10,172 bases of DNA, taken from NCBI GenBank assembly GCA_035761045.1, contig DASTRU010000114.1, positions 1-10,172 on the forward strand, read 5' to 3'. Within the stretch, counting starts at the first letter, position 1. Each line of letters starts with the position of its first letter. Positions 6,882-10,172 of this stretch are shown one piece after another. The position numbers and the translations under genes are program-made. A model generated the notes under the pieces. It saw nothing but the letters and a program-made list of their open reading frames with translations. It had not been told where the DNA came from and did no database searches. This DNA is from DASTRU01 sp035761045. Its GTDB lineage: Bacteria > Pseudomonadota > Gammaproteobacteria > Burkholderiales > Burkholderiaceae_E.

Positions 6882-6885
6882 GGGG
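6880..6885 (+). promoter_or_regulatory. Ribosome binding site supporting a TTG start for pilW
   Basis: AAGGGG overlaps the rlmN stop codon and ends six bases before the TTG at 6892. The next in-frame ATG (6922) would leave only seven residues before the lipobox Cys, too short for a signal peptide. The site therefore decides for the TTG start. Confidence 0.65.
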
Positions 6886-6891
6886 CAAGAA

Positions 6892-7698
6892 TTGATTCGA
6901 CTCGTTCCGACGCTTTTACTCATGGCCGCTTCGCTGGTGGCGTGCACCACCAGCACCACGAGCCAGCAGCGTTCGGCGGCGTCGGAACAGCCCACGACGA
7001 CGACCCAAGAGGCGGGAAGCGAGGACGTTCAACGTCGCGCGCGCGTGAGGCTTGAACTCGCCGCCGGATACTTTTCGCGCGGCAAATTGGACGTGGCGTT
7101 GGAAGAAACTCGCAACGCCTTGCGCGCCGATCCAAACTTCGCGCCGGCCTATAACCTGCTGGGGCTCGTTTATATGAATCTGAACGAGCGTACGCAGGCC
7201 GAGGAAGCGTTTCAGCGCGCGCTGCAACTCGCGCCAAACGATTCGGAATCGCACAACAATTACGGCTGGTTTCTCTGTCAAACCGGCCGAGTGAGCGAGT
7301 CGTTCGCGCAGTTCAACGCCGCCTTGCGTAACCCCTTGTACGAAACGCCGGCGGTCGCGCAGCGCAATGCCGGCATTTGCGCGCTTCGAGCAAACGATAC
7401 GGCGGCGGCGGTGGAGTATTTGCAGAAGGCTTTTCAATCCGAGCCGAGCAACGCGGCAACGCAGTACAACTTGGCGCTTGCCTTGTATCAGCGCGGCGAG
7501 TTTGATCGGGCCCGGTTTTACATCGGGCGCCTGAACAGACAAATCGAACCGACCCCCGAAACCTTGTGGCTGGAGTTGCGTGTCGAGCGAAAGCTGGGCG
7601 ATCGCGATGCCGCGGCGTCCATCGGCAGCCAATTGCGCCGTCGCTTTCCCGAGTCACGCGAGGCGCAAGCGCTCCAGCGCGGAGCGTTTGATGAGTAA
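6892..7698 (+). CDS. pilW: Type IV pilus biogenesis/stability lipoprotein PilW (PilF), TPR protein
   Basis: PilW/PilF is an outer-membrane lipoprotein pilotin needed for stability or multimerisation of the PilQ secretin in type IV pili. The 268-residue product starts with a short signal peptide (RLVPTLLLMAASLVAC) whose lipobox LVAC gives lipidated Cys18, then a Ser/Thr/Gln linker to about residue 45. Tetratricopeptide repeats follow: roughly 52-82 (AAGYFSRGKLDVALEETRNAL), 84-116 (APAYNLLGLVYMNL), 118-148 (SHNNYGWFLCQTGR), 155-186 and 188-214 (AATQYNLALALYQRGEFDRA). NNYGWFLCQTGR is typical of this family. The start is TTG at 6892, chosen by the AAGGGG site and the signal-peptide length. The gene overlaps rodZ by eight bases. 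The pilW-rodZ-ispG order next to rlmN is common in betaproteobacteria and supports PilW over a generic TPR protein. Confidence 0.92.
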   Translation: MIRLVPTLLLMAASLVACTTSTTSQQRSAASEQPTTTTQEAGSEDVQRRARVRLELAAGYFSRGKLDVALEETRNALRADPNFAPAYNLLGLVYMNLNERTQAEEAFQRALQLAPNDSESHNNYGWFLCQTGRVSESFAQFNAALRNPLYETPAVAQRNAGICALRANDTAAAVEYLQKAFQSEPSNAATQYNLALALYQRGEFDRARFYIGRLNRQIEPTPETLWLELRVERKLGDRDAAASIGSQLRRRFPESREAQALQRGAFDE

Positions 7699-8656
7699 CG
7701 ACACGCATGCTTTCGACGTCGACATCGACGAAACCGCAGCGGCCCAACGCGCTGGTCGCGATCCGCGCGCCTTCGTCGGTACAACCTTGGCGCAGCAACG
7801 CCAAGCCTTGGGATTGAGCATCGAGGAAGTGGCGGCCCGGCTAAAACGTCCGGCGCGTCAGATCGACGCGTTGGAGCGCGGTAGCTGGGCCACGCTGCCC
7901 AGCGGCGCGAACCTGCGCGGATTCGTGCGCACGTACGCGCAAGCGTTGGGACTGGATCCCGCACCTTTGGTCAGTGGCATCGGCGAGGTTTCACCCTTGG
8001 GGCGCGATGAATTCGACGTCGCTCCCGCGCTCGCGGCGCCGCTGCCGCATGCCGATCGCGTTGGTTTTTCGTTCGGGCGCCTGGGCGTGCTCGCGGTGGT
8101 ACTGGCGGTGCTTTCCGTGGCGCTGGTCATGTTCGCGGACCGGTTCGCGCGGAATATTCCGTCGCCGCAACAGGCGAATGTCGCGCCGTCCACGACGGGC
8201 GAGCAAGGCGCGACTCCGTTAGCCGTCGCTCCTGCGATACCGCCGACGGTCGACGCGGCCGCTAACCCATCTCCTTCGGCGGGGACGCCTGAAGTCGCGG
8301 CGAGCGCAAGCGTTACGCAAGCCGCGCCAGCGCCGACTGCACCGACCGTACCCCCCGGCATGGTGCAAGAAGGCGCGACGGCCGCCGCCGTTACGCCGCC
8401 AGCGGCCGTCGCGGCACCGGCCGTGCGATTGGTGTTCAACAAAAACTCGTGGTTTGAAGTAAAGCGGGCTAACGGAACCGTCGTGGCCAACGGTCTTGGC
8501 GAGGCGGGGACGCAACGCGAGTGGGATGTCCGCGAGCCGGTCACGATCGTGCTGGGGTACGCACCTGGTGTCGTGCTTGAATCGCGTGGCACCCGCGTCG
8601 ATCTTGGCCCGCGAACCCGTTCCGATGGCGTGGCCCGCGTGGAGCTTGCCCCATGA
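7691..8656 (+). CDS. rodZ: RodZ-type cell-shape protein (HTH, one membrane helix, DUF4115)
   Basis: RodZ links the MreB cytoskeleton to the elongation machinery across the inner membrane. The 321-residue product has a cytoplasmic N-terminal helix-turn-helix of the HTH_25 type (about 29-95: GTTLAQQRQALGLSIEEVAARLK, then ALERGSWATLPSGANLRGFVRTYAQALGL). A single membrane helix follows (~131-149, LGVLAVVLAVLSVALVMFA). Next comes an Ala/Pro/Thr-rich periplasmic linker (~155-244), then a C-terminal DUF4115 beta domain (~245-321) with LVFNKNSWFEVKRANG and a closing GVARVEL strand. In RodZ the HTH binds MreB rather than DNA. GGAG six bases before the ATG and the conserved start fit 7691; the same frame is open upstream to 7580 but that part lies inside pilW. 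The start overlaps pilW by eight bases and the end overlaps ispG by ATGA, so all three are probably coupled. Confidence 0.9.
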   Translation: MSNDTHAFDVDIDETAAAQRAGRDPRAFVGTTLAQQRQALGLSIEEVAARLKRPARQIDALERGSWATLPSGANLRGFVRTYAQALGLDPAPLVSGIGEVSPLGRDEFDVAPALAAPLPHADRVGFSFGRLGVLAVVLAVLSVALVMFADRFARNIPSPQQANVAPSTTGEQGATPLAVAPAIPPTVDAAANPSPSAGTPEVAASASVTQAAPAPTAPTVPPGMVQEGATAAAVTPPAAVAAPAVRLVFNKNSWFEVKRANGTVVANGLGEAGTQREWDVREPVTIVLGYAPGVVLESRGTRVDLGPRTRSDGVARVELAP

Positions 8657-9945
8657 ATCTTCCGCGTGAGATCGCTTGTCTTAACCTGCCCGAGCATCCA
8701 CACGGGCCGCTTGCGCGTCGTCAATCGCGCGCGGTCGAGGTGCGTTGGGGTTCGCGCGTCGTGCGGGTGGGCGGTCAGGCGCCCGTCGTCGTGCAATCGA
8801 TGACGAATACCGATACTGCCGACGCGATTGGAACCGCCGTTCAAGTCAAAGCGTTGGCGCTGGCGGGCTCCGAGGTCGTGCGCATCACGGTGAATTCTCC
8901 GGAAGCCGCGCGTGAAGTCGCCGCGATTCGCGAGCAACTCGACCGCATGGGCATCGACGTGCCGTTGGTCGGCGATTTTCATTTCAACGGCCACAAGCTG
9001 CTCACCGACTATCCCGAGTGCGCTCAGGCGTTATCGAAGTACCGCATCAATCCCGGCAACGTCGGCCGTGGCGCGAAGCGCGACGACAACTTCGCGCGCA
9101 TGATCGAAGTAGCCTGCCGTCACGACAAACCGGTACGAATCGGCGTGAACTGGGGCAGCCTCGATCAAGAACTGCTCGCGCGGCTCATGGACGAAAACGC
9201 CCAACGCGCCGAACCGTGGGACGCGCAACGCGTGATGCACGAAGCCTTGGTCGCGTCCGCGATCGAGAACGCCCAGCGCGCCGAGGAGCTGGGATTGCCG
9301 GGTAACCGCATCGTGCTCAGCGCCAAGGTATCGGGCGTGCAAGACCTGATTACCGTTTATCGCGCCCTGGCCGCGCGCTGCGATTACCCCTTGCATCTTG
9401 GATTGACCGAAGCTGGCATGGGTAGCAAGGGCATCGTCGCGTCCACCGCCGCGTTGGCGGTGTTGTTGCAAGAGGGCATTGGCGACACGATTCGCGTTTC
9501 GCTCACGCCCGAGCCGAATGGCGACCGAACAAAGGAAGTTGTCGTCGCGCAGGAAATTTTGCAGACGATGGGGCTGCGTGCGTTCGCGCCGCTCGTTATC
9601 GCGTGCCCTGGATGTGGCCGCACGACAAGCACCTTCTTTCAAGAACTCGCCGACAAGATTCAACGTTTCTTGCGCGAGCAAATGCCGGTGTGGAAGACAC
9701 GTTATCCCGGCGTGGAGAACATGCATGTCGCGGTCATGGGCTGCGTGGTCAACGGACCGGGCGAATCCAAGCACGCCAATATCGGCATTTCGTTGCCGGG
9801 TTCTGGCGAGGATCCCGTCGCGCCGGTGTTTGTCGACGGCGAACGTACCGTCACGCTCAAAGGCGAGCGCATCGCCGAAGAATTCCAGGCCATCGTCGAG
9901 CGTTACGTCGCAACGCGTTACGCCACGCCCTCGCATCACGGTTGA
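8653..9945 (+). CDS. ispG: 4-hydroxy-3-methylbut-2-enyl diphosphate synthase IspG (MEP pathway)
   Basis: IspG (GcpE) reductively converts ME-cPP to HMBPP, the penultimate step of MEP isoprenoid synthesis, using a [4Fe-4S] cluster. The 430-residue protein has the TIM-barrel N-terminal domain (VVVQSMTNTDTAD at 45-57, LVGDFHFNGHKLL at 105-117, YRINPGNVGRG at 130-140, RIGVNWGSLD at 162-171, HLGLTEAG at 248-255). The cluster domain has Cys318 and Cys321 (CPGCGRT), Cys364 (MGCVVNGPGES) and Glu371, the usual three Cys plus Glu ligands. It is longer than the 372-residue E. coli enzyme, as in other betaproteobacteria. Substituted flavodoxin/ferredoxin electron donors are not encoded here. GGAG (8641-8644) precedes the ATG, which overlaps the rodZ stop (ATGA). 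hisS follows after 55 bases. Confidence 0.97.
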   Translation: MNLPREIACLNLPEHPHGPLARRQSRAVEVRWGSRVVRVGGQAPVVVQSMTNTDTADAIGTAVQVKALALAGSEVVRITVNSPEAAREVAAIREQLDRMGIDVPLVGDFHFNGHKLLTDYPECAQALSKYRINPGNVGRGAKRDDNFARMIEVACRHDKPVRIGVNWGSLDQELLARLMDENAQRAEPWDAQRVMHEALVASAIENAQRAEELGLPGNRIVLSAKVSGVQDLITVYRALAARCDYPLHLGLTEAGMGSKGIVASTAALAVLLQEGIGDTIRVSLTPEPNGDRTKEVVVAQEILQTMGLRAFAPLVIACPGCGRTTSTFFQELADKIQRFLREQMPVWKTRYPGVENMHVAVMGCVVNGPGESKHANIGISLPGSGEDPVAPVFVDGERTVTLKGERIAEEFQAIVERYVATRYATPSHHG

Positions 9946-9961
9946 TGCGAATTCGCGCGGC

Positions 9962-9983
9962 CGATGAGGCGCGCGCCTCATCG
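9962..9983. repeat. Perfect 22-bp palindrome between ispG and hisS
   Basis: The arm CGATGAGGCGC (9962-9972) is followed directly by its exact reverse complement (9973-9983). As RNA it would form a 9-bp stem with a GCGC tetraloop. It starts 16 bases after the ispG stop and ends 17 bases before the hisS ATG. No T run follows on +, so a standard intrinsic terminator is unlikely. It could be an mRNA-end stabiliser, a weak attenuator affecting hisS, a protein-binding site or a copy of a genome-wide repeat. The sequence alone does not decide. Confidence 0.7.
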
Positions 9984-10000
9984 AACAAGAACCATTCGCC

Positions 10001-10172
10001 ATGTCTAAAACTGAACCGTCCACTCGCCAGAAACTCGCTGGCGTTCGCGGGATGAACGATGTGCTGCCGAACGAATCGGCGGTTTGGGAGCATTTCGAAG
10101 AAATCGTGCGTGGCTTGATGCGCACCTACGGCTATCGGCAAATTCGCACGCCGATCGTCGAGCACACCGCGT
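10001..10172 (+). CDS. hisS: Histidyl-tRNA synthetase, N-terminal 57 residues (3' end outside window)
   Basis: HisRS charges tRNA-His with histidine. Only the first 57 codons are present. The segment KLAGVRGMNDVLPNESAVWEHFEE matches the conserved N terminus of class II HisRS (usually KxRGxxDxLP), and the helix leading to motif 1 ends with GYRQIRTPIVEHT. The open frame runs to the window edge. The ATG at 10001 is the natural start, though the Shine-Dalgarno is weak (AAGAA at 9987-9991, nine bases upstream). The ispG-hisS adjacency is widespread in proteobacteria and supports the call. Catalytic motifs 2 and 3 lie outside the window. Confidence 0.95.
   Translation, partial: MSKTEPSTRQKLAGVRGMNDVLPNESAVWEHFEEIVRGLMRTYGYRQIRTPIVEHTA

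Noticed and set aside
7691..8656. RodZ read as a DNA-binding transcription regulator
   Set aside because: The HTH is joined to a membrane helix and a DUF4115 periplasmic domain, the RodZ layout in which the HTH contacts MreB.
7858..8994. 378-codon open frame on the - strand, antisense to rodZ and ispG
   Set aside because: It is low-complexity Ala/Gly/Thr/Arg opposite the RodZ linker, with no motif, and the + strand genes are certain.
9962..9983. Palindrome as a rho-independent terminator of ispG
   Set aside because: The stem is followed by AACAAGAACC on + and by a mixed sequence on -, with no T run, so it lacks the defining second half of an intrinsic terminator.
9031..10125. 364-codon open frame on the - strand, antisense to ispG and hisS
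   Set aside because: It runs through two well-supported genes and the palindrome and has no family features. It is a codon-bias shadow.
1..10172. Defence system, mobile element, CRISPR array or tRNA gene
   Set aside because: All genes are core housekeeping with uniform composition by eye. I saw no direct-repeat arrays, transposase motifs, attachment sites or tRNA-like cloverleaf.

Overview
The window is ordinary, gene-dense chromosome of a Gram-negative proteobacterium, most likely a betaproteobacterium (Burkholderiales/Nitrosomonadales-like). The reasons are: the gene order ndk-rlmN-pilW-rodZ-ispG-hisS, the surE-pcm-nlpD cluster, a Pcm with an N-terminal extension, a long (~430-residue) IspG, outer-membrane lipoproteins with lipoboxes, and protein sequences that read like betaproteobacterial orthologues. 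The DNA is GC-rich by eye. It holds eleven protein genes, two of them cut by the window edges. I see no tRNA, rRNA, insertion sequence, prophage, CRISPR array or toxin-antitoxin pair.

Left block (1-4344, + strand): surE (5'-truncated), pcm, nlpD, a DEDDy 3'-5' exonuclease gene, and rlmD. surE/pcm and pcm/nlpD are joined by ATGA overlaps, and exonuclease/rlmD by a 14-base overlap, so much of the block is probably translationally coupled. Its themes are survival and repair (SurE nucleotidase, isoaspartyl repair), cell separation (NlpD) and RNA modification (RlmD). rpoS, which follows nlpD in many Gamma- and Betaproteobacteria, is absent here. The 84-base gap after nlpD leads straight into the exonuclease gene.

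Middle (4345-5303): an 11-bp GC-rich hairpin flanked by A and T runs forms a bidirectional terminator between rlmD (+) and a convergent BI-1/YccA-family membrane protein gene (-). The 179-base gap between that gene and ndk is divergent and AT-richer. It carries an extended -10 promoter for ndk.

Right block (5304-10172, + strand): ndk, rlmN, pilW, rodZ, ispG and the start of hisS, closely packed and probably one operon. The block mixes nucleotide supply, rRNA/tRNA modification, type IV pilus assembly, cell-shape control, isoprenoid synthesis and tRNA charging, a combination conserved in betaproteobacteria. A perfect 22-bp palindrome lies between ispG and hisS.

I looked for a previously undescribed system and did not find a convincing one. 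The points most worth checking are the missing rpoS, the coupling of an exonuclease of unknown substrate to the rRNA methyltransferase RlmD, the ispG-hisS palindrome, and the competing small hairpins before the exonuclease gene.
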